Source of the DNA: Calonectria ilicicola
Lineage: Eukaryota > Ascomycota > Sordariomycetes > Hypocreales > Nectriaceae
Length of the DNA: 64,000 nucleotides
Assembly: GCA_020809705.1 (NCBI GenBank)
Contig: CP085835.1
Span: 806,001 to 870,000, forward strand
Reading direction: 5' to 3'
The notes under the pieces are model-generated. The model had not been told where the DNA came from. It did no database searches and saw only the letters and a list, made by a program, of their open reading frames with translations. Below, in pieces: positions 45,321-56,125 of this stretch (positions are counted from its first letter, which is position 1; the number at the start of each line of letters is the position of its first letter). The position numbers and the translations under genes were made by a program.

Positions 45321-46370
45321 TCAATTGGTTGATTCATTCCCTTCCAACCATGAGTTTGTCGCATAACATCCAATTTGCAATAGCATTTTCGGTCGAACCA
45401 CCCAATGCTCATCAAGGTCCACGTAGTGTGCTGATATTTCTCCAGCATGATGGTTATAATCCCGTTTGAATTCCGTTGCAACTTCATATATGCGCTGAGA
45501 GACCCGGTTGGTGGCACTCAGATCTTCGGCATCGTTAATTTTTATTGGATCCCCTCGCAGTTCTGGATAGTACTCTGGATCGGGCCACAGATACAGGTTT
45601 TCCAGGGATTGGAAAAAGGTGAGCAGCGCTAACAAGTCGGTGCTGTTGAGGAGATCCTTCGCCTTCGCAGTGATATTAGGCAGAGGCCATTCGGAGTCGT
45701 CGTCACTCTCAGAATCGGGCGCGCGATTTCCGGTGTAGTAAAAGGCGACCTGCTGGAAGGAGGATACGATATCTTGAAATCCAGAAAACAGGGCCGCATC
45801 ACGCGGGAAGATATGCTCCCGACGAGAGATGGAAGACTCATAGTAATCCTCATCAATTCCTTGTTTGGTGATTTCATCAATGGTTTGGTTTGGCACAGCA
45901 GTAATCAGAAGGACATCTCTGACTGGACAACAGCGTACGAGGCGGCTCTCGGCACGAGAATGCCACTGACTTCGATATACTTTGAGCGTTTTCGGGTATT
46001 CCGAGATGAAATGATGACGGGATTCACTGCAAGCCAGACCAATGCTACTCAATGCATCCGACGACTCTGGATTTGGGAATTTATCCGTTACTGTAAAGTA
46101 GCCATCGATCATGGCCTCTGAGATGAAGGTTGGTTCTATCGTCACTCCATATCTGTACCTGGCACAAGAGCCGTGACGGCCGCAGAAAGTGTCTCCCATG
46201 AAATAGCAGCTATGGTGTGTCACGCCCAGCAGATCATAGACGGCAACACGAATTATCCGATCAATTGAAGCCTCGTCGATTGCGTTCAGCCATATCTGCT
46301 GTCGGAGTTCAAATGGCAGTTTACCAAACAGTGGAAACGCCGGAGAAGATGGTTCCTGTTTTGGATGCAT
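45321..46370 (-). CDS. 2EXR domain protein
   Basis: Single exon, 349 aa from ATG 46370; the frame extends two codons upstream only to a GTG. Residues 12-32 (FPLFGKLPFELRQQIWLNAI) carry the 2EXR motif (F-x-F-x-x-L-P-x-E-L-R-x-x-I-W), a short region common in fungal proteins next to F-box-like folds. Downstream are ACSESRHHFISEYPKTL, an acidic stretch (APDSESDDDSEWPLP), and a helical C-terminus with LLALLTFFQSLENLYLWPD. Fungi carry many such genes; no biochemical function is known. No signal peptide. Confidence 0.85.
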   Translation of the reverse strand: MHPKQEPSSPAFPLFGKLPFELRQQIWLNAIDEASIDRIIRVAVYDLLGVTHHSCYFMGDTFCGRHGSCARYRYGVTIEPTFISEAMIDGYFTVTDKFPNPESSDALSSIGLACSESRHHFISEYPKTLKVYRSQWHSRAESRLVRCCPVRDVLLITAVPNQTIDEITKQGIDEDYYESSISRREHIFPRDAALFSGFQDIVSSFQQVAFYYTGNRAPDSESDDDSEWPLPNITAKAKDLLNSTDLLALLTFFQSLENLYLWPDPEYYPELRGDPIKINDAEDLSATNRVSQRIYEVATEFKRDYNHHAGEISAHYVDLDEHWVVRPKMLLQIGCYATNSWLEGNESTN

Positions 46371-46993
46371 CGCCACTCAAGATACAGATAGTTGTTGATG
46401 CGTTTGCGGGCTTGCTCTAGAGAAGAAGACGCGACGAGGGGAATTGAGATTCGGGCGAGGTTGACACCGTTTCCTTGTGCGACAATCTTGCATCAACTGC
46501 AACAATCATGTGACCTGTGTCTTAGCGCCACAGCGATAGGCAATTGATTGTCCAGCATTTTGCCTGTGGCTGGCCATGCCAATTGAAAACGATCCAAATT
46601 GGTTCTGCAGTTACGTTCATTAAAGTACATCAAAGCGTGAGATAATCCACCAACACCGACCATGCGACGAAAATGCGCCCCAATGTTCTGGCTTTTGGAT
46701 TACTCACCACCATATCTTGGATGTCAGACCACTAACGACTGTGGGTCTGAGGCCTCAATGGCCAAGTTTGGGGCACCCTGGTCGATCTCACTAGCGTATC
46801 AGTTAGTACCAAGACCATCATATGTCATTGAGTATTCTAGTTGCAATAGGTTCCACGCTTGGTTAGCTTTGTGATATAAATTCAGTTAATGGCGGTTCTA
46901 CGTGTGCACTTCCCTTTCTCATCTACCAACCTTAACCCCACATTGCTTTTTTTTTCAAGTGCCAGGCCTACCCTTTCTGAACTCAATCTCACC
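46371..46993. other. Divergent intergenic region
   Basis: Promoters of the 2EXR and B3/B4 genes. TATAAA at 46875-46880 lies 114 nt before ATG 46994. No gene recognised. Confidence 0.45.
46875..46880 (+). promoter_or_regulatory. TATA box deciding the B3/B4 gene start
   Basis: TATAAA sits 8 nt before an ATG at 46889 and 114 nt before the ATG at 46994; the spacing favours the latter as start. Confidence 0.5.
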
Positions 46994-47722
46994 ATGGCTG
47001 CCACAACTCTTTCAAGTTTTTACCTAACGGGTGCTCGAGTCGCCCCAGAGGTATTTCAGCTACGCCCAGATTACCGCGCCCTCTTGATGGTGGTGGATGG
47101 CATTGTGCCGGGTCAGAGCGATGGCACAAGCGAAAACCTCCTCAAGGAAGCCGAGGCAACCATCCGGGATCAGCTAACACGACACGCAATCGCGGATATG
47201 CCACACATCTCTGCTTGGAGAGAAAGCTACAAAGCATTTGGTGCTAAACCAGCGCGTTATCGAAACAGCCTAGAGGCGCTCACCCGCCGCGTCGAGGGCG
47301 GCCTGCCTCGTGTGAACCGCTTGACAGACATTTACAACGCCATATCAGTCAAGCACCAAATCCCACTAGGTGGAGAAGATTTAGACAAGTACGAGGGTGC
47401 TCCATTCTTGATTCGCGCCACTGGCGAGGAGAAATTTGAGGTTGTGGCCAGTGGAGAGACGGTCCTGGAACATCCGAGCCCCGGGGAGGTTGTCTGGTGT
47501 GATGATGCTGGTGTCACCTGTCGACGATGGAATTGGCGCCAGGGACCACGCACTGCACTGACAGATTCTACCACACGCGCTCTGTTTATCCTTGATGCTC
47601 TTGATCCAGTTACTGACGAGAGTCTGGTGGCTGCTGCTGACGAACTCGCCTCCGCACTGCAGCAATTGGGTCCAGAAATTCGTATCGAACGCAGAATCAT
47701 CAGTAATTCAGCGAAGGAGTAG
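46994..47722 (+). CDS. B3/B4 tRNA-binding-domain protein
   Basis: Single exon, 242 aa; ATG 46994 has a TCACCATGG context. The whole protein is a stand-alone B3/B4 domain as in the phenylalanyl-tRNA synthetase beta subunit: ISAWRESYKAFGAKPARYRNS, LPRVNRLTDIYNAISVKHQIPLGGED (the RLTDIYNxxSxKxxxPxGG signature) and RALFILDAL. Stand-alone versions exist in bacteria, archaea and fungi; the synthetase domain edits mischarged tRNA, but no activity is shown for free forms. No membrane or signal segment. It is followed by two co-oriented small genes (GNAT, PAI2-type), with no sign of functional linkage beyond orientation. Confidence 0.88.
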   Translation: MAATTLSSFYLTGARVAPEVFQLRPDYRALLMVVDGIVPGQSDGTSENLLKEAEATIRDQLTRHAIADMPHISAWRESYKAFGAKPARYRNSLEALTRRVEGGLPRVNRLTDIYNAISVKHQIPLGGEDLDKYEGAPFLIRATGEEKFEVVASGETVLEHPSPGEVVWCDDAGVTCRRWNWRQGPRTALTDSTTRALFILDALDPVTDESLVAAADELASALQQLGPEIRIERRIISNSAKE

Positions 47723-48477
47723 CGGATTATGGGGACGGTGAATATTTTAATTCCATAATTTATTGGTTTTTCAATATCATTCGGATTCAATCAAAAACTT
47801 AAGCAGTAGTCTTGAAAGTCCTATGCAAATGTATTTTTGAAGATAGCTCATATTAGTGGTTCATCGGTGCGCGGAACTCCATTCCATGTAATATGTTCAA
47901 TCTAAGCAAACATCACGAAGAGTAAACAGCAATAGTCTAGTTCCATTCATACAACGTTCAATCACATTTACCCAAATCTAGCGAAAAAGCAAAAATTGGT
48001 ACCGCTCACTGCTGGAGCCATTGATACACAACTTAAAGTGGCGTAGGGTAGCTTTATCCGAGGCTCGGACTTGGTTTCCTTCTCTACGCAAGCACTAATC
48101 TCTGTGGGTCGGCCCTAGCGTCATTTTTAGGCCCCCAAGCAAGGGAAGCCCGACACCGTACGGCAATCAGAGAAGCATGTGGAAATGGTGAAAAATTAGA
48201 TGCGGTTGACTTTGGTTATTCAAGGCGCGCCCTTTGGTGGACTATTGGCCGGCACGGACTCTGTTGACGGGTGAATTAGTGCATCTTGATTGTGTTTGGC
48301 CCATCGGCGATGCCGCCATAGAAACGTGGAGAATTTTTGTGCAGGGCTTTTTATACCAGATGATGAGCCGCATTGCCAATTCCGGCCACATTGTCTTTGT
48401 TCATTTTACACGTGCCGATTCTCTCAAAGTAAGCTGTGGTTTTCACTCAGCCCGTTATTCCCACCACCAAAAAAATC
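47723..48477. other. Intergenic region
   Basis: 755 nt with no recognised gene; the leader of the GNAT gene lies at the right end. Confidence 0.4.
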
Positions 48478-49041
48478 ATGACTGCAGCTGCTCGCACAAT
48501 GGATTCCTCAAAGGCGGCAGCAGCACCGCTAATCCGCGATGCCTGCGCTGCTGATGTCAGCGCAATTGCGGAACTGGGCGCACACGTCTTTTCTGCTACT
48601 TTTGCCCACTCTGTCCAGGAGCACGAGATGCAACAATTCCTCGACGAATCATACACAACTGCTGCAGTCGCCAAGGACATGGATGACTCCTCCAAAGACA
48701 TCATTGTCGCAACGAACACAAACGATGAGATTGTGGGCTTTGCCTATCTCACCAGAGACAGCAGCGAGCCGTGCATAGAAAATGTCGAAGGCACCGTGGA
48801 GATGCAAAGAATCTACGTTCACCCGTCAGCCCATGGCCAGGGAATTGGCCGTCTACTTTGTGATAGAATAGAAGCAATGGCGCGCAAGCAGGGTTTCAAA
48901 AACATATGGTTGGGTGTATGGGAGGAAAACCTCAAGGCGCTCCGAGCATATGAAAAATGGGGGTACACGCAGGTTGGGGACCACGACTTTGTTATTGGAA
49001 CAGTTGTACAGACGGATTACATCATGTTGAAGAAATTATAG
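48478..49041 (+). CDS. GNAT-family N-acetyltransferase
   Basis: Single exon, 187 aa from ATG 48478 (the longer frame starts at GTG). Acetyl-CoA-dependent transferase: residues 16-30 (PLIRDACAADVSAIAEL) are the N-terminal GNAT strand-helix, motif A is VEMQRIYVHPSAHGQGIGRLL with the R/Q-x-x-G-x-G/A pyrophosphate-binding loop HGQGIGR, and motif B is NIWLGVWEENLKALRAYEKWG (the W-E-x-N-x-x-A-x-x-F/Y-Y-x-x-x-G-F type). Substrate (small amine, antibiotic, or protein) unknown. Length matches stand-alone GNATs. Confidence 0.92.
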   Translation: MTAAARTMDSSKAAAAPLIRDACAADVSAIAELGAHVFSATFAHSVQEHEMQQFLDESYTTAAVAKDMDDSSKDIIVATNTNDEIVGFAYLTRDSSEPCIENVEGTVEMQRIYVHPSAHGQGIGRLLCDRIEAMARKQGFKNIWLGVWEENLKALRAYEKWGYTQVGDHDFVIGTVVQTDYIMLKKL

Positions 49042-49633
49042 ATTTTTAGACGGCATTCCTTGGGACGAATCATGTTGACTTTTGAGTTGTTGGGTTATAA
49101 ATAAAAATGCTTTTGATCTGTCATTACCTGTTCAGGCTGGTGTAGATCACCCATTGGTCTCCGCATAACATCGGTGTGGATCTGGAGTGACTAAGCTTAG
49201 AATAGGAAGGTAGATTGAGAAAAGAGCTGTCGCAATATAACATCCGGGACCGGCTTTGCTTCCCTGAGTTGAGTAGCTACTGGCTTGACCTCGTAGTCAC
49301 CAGATGTAAGTAGTGCATATTTTGTCAGGTGTTCCGGCCTCGCTTGATCTAACCGGCCCGGTTTTTCGCCCAGAAACTATCCTCAAATACCCCATTACCG
49401 GAACTGTCACCGGGATCGATAAGATGCCATGCCAAGGGCGAATGAAATGACTCGCAATGATTACTCGCAACGGCGTAAGCGACGAGTGAAAAGTCATCTG
49501 CAGTGAAATCCACACTGTTCGCTATCTGAGTCAGTCTAAATGGACTTTAAAAACACAGCCACTCCCCCCCCCCATCGAATCTGACATATTTCATACACTT
49601 TTGTTTAATTTTTATCAACTATACGCATCAATC
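49042..49633. other. Intergenic region
   Basis: 592 nt with a poly-C run at 49566; no recognised gene. Confidence 0.4.
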
Positions 49634-50407
49634 ATGTACATCCGGGCAGTTCATGCGGAGGCGGACCTCCTAATTCTTCGCAGGATTGTTCGCGAAAACC
49701 CTCTTGGGATGTTTACGACGGCTATTTCTGCTCCCTCATTTCCCTTTTTACAATCAAGCCATATCCCATTTGTTCTCGACGTTAACGACGAGGAAAGCGA
49801 GACTGAACTTGGAAGATTGCGAGGTCATCTGGCCCGAGCAAACCCTCAAAGCAAGGCAATTGTTGAGGAAATCAACGCCCAAAAATCTCCTAGTTCTGCG
49901 TCCAATGTTTTAGAACATGACGTTTTGGTTATATTCACTTCGGCTGCGCATCATTATCTTACACCAAAATTCTACACAGAGACAAAGCCCGCGACAGGAA
50001 AAGTGGTACCAACTTGGAATTACGCCGCTGTTCAGGTGTATGGGCGTGCAAAGGTTTACATCGACAGCAAATCAACCGAAACTGCAGAGTTTCTAGGACA
50101 GCAAATCCACGATCTATCAGAGCACAATGAGACTAACATCATGGGGTTCAATGGGCAGGGCGATAAGCCAGGGCCCTGGAAAGTGTCTGATGCGCCTGCA
50201 AATTTTATCGACTTGTTAAAGAAGGCTATTATTGGAGTTGAGATAGATATCCAGAAGATGGAGGGCAAATTCAAGATGAGTCAGGAAATGGGACACGGCG
50301 ACTCCGAGGGTGTCATTAAAGGGTTTGAGGGACTACAGAATGACACAGGAAAGAAGATTGCGGAGATGGTACAGGAGCGGAGAGACATAAAGAATCGTGC
50401 CAAGTAA
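49634..50407 (+). CDS. PAI2-type FMN-binding split-barrel protein
   Basis: Single exon, 257 aa from ATG 49634. It matches the transcriptional-regulator PAI2/protease-synthase family, a split-barrel FMN-binding fold also frequent in fungi: LLILRRIVRENPLGMFTTAI, SSHIPFVLDV, LRGHLARANPQS, LVIFTSAAHHYLTPKFY, VPTWNYAAVQVYGRAKVY and the C-terminal LLKKAIIGVEIDIQKMEGKFKMSQ. The pattern H-L-A-R-x-N and P-T-W-N-Y are the flavin-site signature. In bacteria PAI2 affects sporulation; in fungi the role is unknown, perhaps flavin or haem metabolism. Confidence 0.9.
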   Translation: MYIRAVHAEADLLILRRIVRENPLGMFTTAISAPSFPFLQSSHIPFVLDVNDEESETELGRLRGHLARANPQSKAIVEEINAQKSPSSASNVLEHDVLVIFTSAAHHYLTPKFYTETKPATGKVVPTWNYAAVQVYGRAKVYIDSKSTETAEFLGQQIHDLSEHNETNIMGFNGQGDKPGPWKVSDAPANFIDLLKKAIIGVEIDIQKMEGKFKMSQEMGHGDSEGVIKGFEGLQNDTGKKIAEMVQERRDIKNRAK

Positions 50408-50993
50408 AAGATTAGACCAAGAAACTAGCCCGCCCTAGGAATGACAATATTGATTTGCTGGATTAAAGAAAATGATGTTGCGGCTGATTAAGTAGAAGAA
50501 TAAACGAAGAACTAGAAATATTTTATGTATTTGTTTCACGTTATTATTTTATTATGCTTTGGTTTGTGGCTAGGTATACGGAGTACCAAGAATCAAATGT
50601 GTGTGCTGGCTTGTTCATTGGCAAGTCTAGACCACAGATTACACTAGCCATTTTGAGATCCCAAGGTAATCAAGTCCGAGACCCATTTAACGCTTTGACA
50701 TCTAACTTGTTCTCATATATGATTGGCTGGATATTCCCTTGATCCTTTTTCTGCCGAGCCTGACCGCTTGATCTGCCATTTTTGGCATGGTGGACCAGGC
50801 AGGCTTTCTGACTGTGACTGTGTAGTGCTAAAATTGCAGTGAAATTGGAGTTGATGCCTGGGTTCCCTGATGTGACGATGTTATTGGCAAAAAGCAGAGC
50901 CTGATATCCTGTTTAATTTGGTGCTCAATTTATTCAGATTTCTCCTGGCACGTGAGCATTACATTCTTCATTGCTTTTCGGGAGCCAATCGAG
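50408..50993. other. Convergent intergenic region
   Basis: 586 nt, AT-rich, no gene recognised. Confidence 0.4.
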
Positions 50994-52280
50994 TCATGAA
51001 GTCGAGGATGCCCAATATTTTGTTGCAACATCAAAGGTTGGGAGTTCTCCACCAAAGTTCTCTTGTACATCTGACGCCTCCTCCACAGCTATCTGTAACG
51101 GCACTTTGAGGCTCATGGTCATATTTTCGATCGACAGCTTCAAATTTAAAGTGTATGTTCTTGATACGAGACAGGAGTAGAATGTCGGTAGAAAGGTTTT
51201 GTCCGATGTGGGCAGAGTAAAGGGGAGGTTGATGGCTGTGGTGTAGAATACGGGGCAAGGGCCTGCTTTCCCTAATGCCGGCTGGAGGTTCATGTCAACA
51301 TGCTGACCCCAGCATAGGCTGTGACTTTTGGTGCTGCCGAGGGAGACTGTTGTTGGGTAGTGCATCGTTGTAGGACCTACATTGGGCAGGTCTGCCTCTG
51401 GTCTGTTGTTGAACCATGTTTGTGACTCAATTGCGACATGACTTGATATTATAGTAGGTGGCATGGCTTCAACAAATGATGGCGCAAATGTTAAGCCAAC
51501 CATCATTGATGAATTGGCTATTCCGCGCCCGACAGCATTCAATCGGATCATGCTAGCCTGACTTGCCGTTGCCTTGATTTGTCCTTTCGTCTGCCCCAGA
51601 GAAGTTGAGAAGAGCGCATGCCGAAGTGTCTTACACGTCTTCAAATTATACAGCTTGTCGCTCTCACCGATGTTGAGTGGTGGATCCTCCGGACTGGCTG
51701 GTAGAAACCTCACCATCTTGACCGCCATCATGGGTTCGGATTCTAAATGCAATGGAATGCCCGGCTTGAATATGAAAGCCTTGATTTTGTAATCGACGCG
51801 TGCCATGACAGGCGACAGGTCGTCTTTTTCCCAGTCTCCCATTGTTGGTGGTAAGCATCGGTGGTAATCGCGTATCCTGTCAGAATTTATATCGTGCCGA
51901 CAAGCCTCCAATGTGAGATACTTAGGGACGATGAACTTGAATGGGATGAAGAATGGATTTCCGGCTGTAAAAACTCGAGGAGAAGGGTAATGAGTTGTTG
52001 AGATGGGCATTTCGAGACTTAACGGGCGATGTGTTGTTCGGGACGTGACGGCTATGTCTTGGATACGGACGAGTACTTCACAAGTGAATATTATCTTCAC
52101 CGATTCAAAGGCAACGTCTTGTTGTACCGAAACTGCTACATTCCCAGAAATCTGAGAACCCGTACCGTAAACCTTGGAGGTGTAGTGGTTGTCGAGAATG
52201 ATGCTTACGGTCTCATTCCCCTTGGAGCTGCCGAGATCGAACAATGACTCCATTCCCATCTGAGTGGAGTGTTGAATCAT
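50994..52280 (-). CDS. Arrestin-like protein
   Basis: Single exon, 428 aa. The N-terminal half fits the fungal arrestin (Arrestin_N) fold: SIILDNHYTSKVYGTGSQIS and SGNVAVSVQQDVAFESVKII, then FEGxxxx-like strands, HYPSPRVFTAGNPFFIPFKF and the RDYHRCLPPTMGDWEKDDLSP loop seen in the family, and MARVDYKIKAFIF. The second half (about 200-420) has the arrestin C-domain strand pattern (TMHYPTTVSLG, YTLNLKLSIENMTMSLKVPL). No PPxY motif is seen, so a ubiquitin-ligase adaptor (ART) role is less likely; a scaffolding or signalling role is possible. It points the same way as the DUF3433 gene behind it. Confidence 0.82.
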   Translation of the reverse strand: MIQHSTQMGMESLFDLGSSKGNETVSIILDNHYTSKVYGTGSQISGNVAVSVQQDVAFESVKIIFTCEVLVRIQDIAVTSRTTHRPLSLEMPISTTHYPSPRVFTAGNPFFIPFKFIVPKYLTLEACRHDINSDRIRDYHRCLPPTMGDWEKDDLSPVMARVDYKIKAFIFKPGIPLHLESEPMMAVKMVRFLPASPEDPPLNIGESDKLYNLKTCKTLRHALFSTSLGQTKGQIKATASQASMIRLNAVGRGIANSSMMVGLTFAPSFVEAMPPTIISSHVAIESQTWFNNRPEADLPNVGPTTMHYPTTVSLGSTKSHSLCWGQHVDMNLQPALGKAGPCPVFYTTAINLPFTLPTSDKTFLPTFYSCLVSRTYTLNLKLSIENMTMSLKVPLQIAVEEASDVQENFGGELPTFDVATKYWASSTS

Positions 52281-52940
52281 ATATAATTGACTTGGAAGAA
52301 TATATTAAAAAAAAGACTCTATGGATCATTCAAGCACATCGGGGAGGGTAGTGGCTTCATTATGGATTTATACCAATTTTACTCGACAATGAACGAAGTT
52401 GTAGGAACTCAGTTTAGGCGTAATAATGTGAACGGCGCATTGGAGATTCTGTTTGAGATTGAGATTTATTAATTTTAGGTAATTATTTTGTTAGTTGGTG
52501 ACTGTGCAGAGGCCTGAACGCACCACACTCGTTCCGATCGGTCGTTCAAATGTGGAGAACCAACCGTAGTGGAGCAGCCATCGCAGAGACCTTCCTCAGG
52601 CAAAGTTGCTCAATCTGTGTTGATTGCAGGCGTTTCCGAGAACATTTTAAGCTTAAATTAATTACAAGCAAAAAGGGCAGGCTAATCCAGTTGTGTAGTG
52701 TTCATTTAAAAAACGCGATATGACACAGCCATTTCGTCGGCCGAGAATAGGGTACGTGATGTGCTGCTTTTTGTGCTGTGTTGCACGTGAGCAATGGTCG
52801 ACAGTCACGGTCTGGCCCAATATTCTATTGCGGGGGAGGGGGCGCCAGTATTTACCATTTGACAGTTAGGAATGTAAAATAGCATTGATACGTGCTTTTT
52901 CTGATCTAAACAGAATTTTGGGCGACGCTTGTGTTGATAT
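52281..52940. other. Intergenic region
   Basis: 660 nt, 5' flank of the arrestin-like gene and 3' flank of the DUF3433 gene; no gene recognised. Confidence 0.4.
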
Positions 52941-55222
52941 TTAATCAGCAGTGCTGCCCCGACCAACCATCCTTTGTGCCCTTCGTCGCCAGCTTCGATA
53001 CTCGTTTGAATAACCTCCCTCCATATTTCCCCGCTGTGGGGGGCCATTATTGAAAAAGTTCCGTGCAAATGAAACTGAGGAACTATCAGAGGCTCCGAAT
53101 TTCAAGATGGCCCTTGCCAACGTCGTGGATGTTTGAAGATCTTCAAGGTCGATCTTTTGGTTTTCATGACGATCACGCTCGGGGCGATGATTCTCATCCA
53201 TCCCATTGCCGCCACCATCTACAGACCAAGCCAAAGGCACTTCTGGGATCGAGATTCCAACATGAGTGTGACCGTCTATCCCGGAGTACAAGCCGAAGTG
53301 ATAAATTCGATCGGCTAGCACGACTTGGGACTTCATATGGTCTTCCGTATCTGATACCTCCTGCGCCCAGAATTCAGGACATTTAAGTATGTAACTTTTA
53401 TGGATGAGCATCGCAAAATCCATTAGTGTATAGACACGCCTGCACGTCCGAGTTGATCCATAAGGCCGGAGGATCCATAGACTCATGCAATAAATGAGGA
53501 TGACGAAAAAGATGGTGTAAAAGTTGTGTTTAACAATTTTGACACTAAGGTTCCCATTCTCTCCCCGAACGTAGACGAATATGCGACCGGCGATGATCTG
53601 GAGGGCGTTTCCGAATGTTGCTAAAATAACACCAAGTATGATTTTGTAATGGCCTGCGCCGAAAGCTGAGATGATGCAACTGATAGCATCGCTAGAAACG
53701 TAATCCATCAACACGCTGTCTTGAGCTTTTGCGCCTTGAATATTTCTCTCTCTAAGTTTTAAGCGATTTTGGTCGGCCGTAGGTAGGGGCTTTACCATAT
53801 TCTGGATTGGCTTCATGTGGCGATGATATTGATGGGCCGCTAGGAAGCTCATGTTAAAAAAGCCAACCCATATATTGGGTAAAAATGAAAACGTAAATGT
53901 GGCCAACAACAAGTGCCACGCAAAGGCGGATGGAAGTTGGAAGGGGCGATTAATATTTCCCTTGACCCAAGCAAAAGTCGCGGCAGCTAATGCTGCGACT
54001 CCCGTCAATGTCATAATGACGAGGAAGGCATCGTGAAGGAGGTAATTCCAAATGCGATCGACATCAGGCCCCGGACCTGCCTCAGAAAAGCTGGGCCGAT
54101 TGAACTCATCATTCTCATATCGCCTCCAGGCCTTTTGGTATGCGACCACTTTTTCTTGTTCCAGAAGTTGTTGAGGAGTGGGGAGAAAGCGGACTCCGTG
54201 GATAATCACGTTAGTACGTTGGTTTTGCCAATACCCTAGTCTTAAAATCAAGCCATCTCCATACCATCTCATCAACGTACGCGCCATACCTGCCTCTGTA
54301 TCAACATCATATGTGTGATCAAGTACATCAGAGCCCTGTAGAAGCGTCACCTGGGCAGCAAGAGTAGAGGGGTTCCATTTTAGGCCAGTCTTATTTTTGT
54401 GGAGGTGAACAGCAACGGCTATGCAAGTCGCAGTCCACCAGAGGTAGACGGCCATAGCTATCGCACAAAATGGTACTGATACTTCAATCCTCCAACCAGA
54501 CTTATCCTTCACGAGCTGGAATATCTCCGATTTTATTGGCGTTAGAAATGCTAGAAAAATAGTAGCCATGAAGACATTGATGCTGAGGTAATCGCGCGAT
54601 GAGAAGGTTACTCCGATATCTTCGTATAACCCAGCTCCAGGAATTCCGGCCTTTCTAGTATTGGAGTCGGGCTGGACATTGGCCATGCGGACATATGGAA
54701 TGATTTGTTGGTAAGAGTGAGTTATGCTTCTTAGAAGGATAGTGGACAGGGTGCCGATTATGCTTGGGGAGTAGGTCCAAATGTTATAGCTGTACTGCGA
54801 CTCCAGATGAAACCACGAAGGCTGCATTCTGCCGAGAATAGCCAAGGAAGTGGCTCCCGAGAAGCAAAGGATGCACCAGATCGTAAGCGGTGCTAGGTAT
54901 TTGAGCTTCAGTGCGAGAGGACGAAAGTTAAGTTCTTGGAGTTCTGGATGGCGGGCCACATCTTCGTCGGTGAGGGGAACAAAATAATCTAATCGGTTTG
55001 TTGTATCTGATTAGTAACGGTATTTTGAGTTATTTTGGTGTTGATGTGTTCACCTGCTCCGGTTGGGATCGAGTCATCGCTGAGCTGCGGAGGATCGGCG
55101 GGGTAGTAAGGCTCCTCAGCCTCGGTCACCCTTGCATAAGAATAGGGGGAAGTGTTATGAAATGTATTAGAACCAAGGCCTCTGCGCTGCCCTTGGAGAT
55201 TTCGCATAGGCAAGTCGTCCAT
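52941..55222 (-). CDS. DUF3433-type multi-pass membrane protein
   Basis: Exons 55222-55054 and 54988-52941 give 738 aa. A polar N-terminus (about 85 residues) is followed by many hydrophobic helices: LAPLTIWCILCFSGATSLAI, IIGTLSTILLRSITHSY, YLSINVFMATIFLAFLTPI, FCAIAMAVYLWWTATCIAV, AFLVIMTLTGVAALAAATF, LLLATFTFSFLPNIWVGFF, IILGVILATFGNALQIIAGR and FYTIFFVILIYCMSLWILRP. These match fungal DUF3433 proteins, thought to be phosphate/sulfate-type or unknown membrane proteins; no function is established. The C-terminal about 130 residues are polar, charged and Ser-rich. Confidence 0.88.
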
Positions 55223-56125
55223 ATTGGAATCCTTACACCCTGACGGGGGAGTGGAGAGTGGCGGGAGTGGAAAATTGGAAAAGGATTCATTTTTGGGCTG
55301 GATTGTGCTAATTTATAGCTGTTTTATCACGAGCCACGCTAAGGAACTGCGCAGTGGAAGCTGGAAGCCGCTGCATGATGATTCTGAATGCCCATTGGTA
55401 GCCTGGTGTAACATTTTCGTTGTGGCTGAGACGGATATTAAACTGTCCAATCTTCGCTTTCAGGGGCTTTTTTAACGGGCTTGGCTGCTTTAGCTCACAG
55501 ATGGATAGTTTGGATTATGAACTCGTGTCCATAATTTGTCAAATGGAAAGGGCTGGGATTGGACATGTCCATCTGTGAAGTGTCGCACGAGGGATGAAGA
55601 GGTGACTCCTGAACCATAGCTAAAATACTCAGCTATTGACTAAGAGGAATAACCTAGGTGTTTCTGTAACATAAGATCGAATTAGGGGCTTTTTCCATTT
55701 CAACTACTGCGGAAAGTTTGGCTTGGGGTTGAGAACGAGGCTGAATTGAGGTGGCACTGCCCCAAGCCGTTTGCCCTTGGGATTTTCCAGGAGACTGAGG
55801 CTGATGGTGATTGATCCGGTTTCTAGAGATTTGAGAGAGAGGAAAGCTTGAAAATAAGCAATTAATTGAAATAACTGACCAGTACCTTTTTAGCATCTTG
55901 TAACGTCAGAAATGCATTATGAATAAAGTTCTTGTTCAGAGCCGACATTTGTGCCTTAAAAACCAGGGTTCAACGCGGCCCCTCTGCGCCAAGCTCTATT
56001 AGGCATTGCTTTCACAGTCATGTGGTCATGTCCGTCGTAAGGGAGATGATTGGTAATACGAAGTAGGTAAAGAATGCACAGCATCTGATATCGAGTCGAC
56101 ATCAATCGGGAGGGATTCGATAGCT
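55223..56125. other. Divergent intergenic region
   Basis: 0.9 kb between divergent starts of the DUF3433 and Zn2Cys6 genes; no gene recognised. Confidence 0.45.

Noticed and set aside
46889..46993. Upstream ATG for the B3/B4 protein
   Set aside because: It is only 8 nt after the TATA box, so unlikely to be in the transcript.
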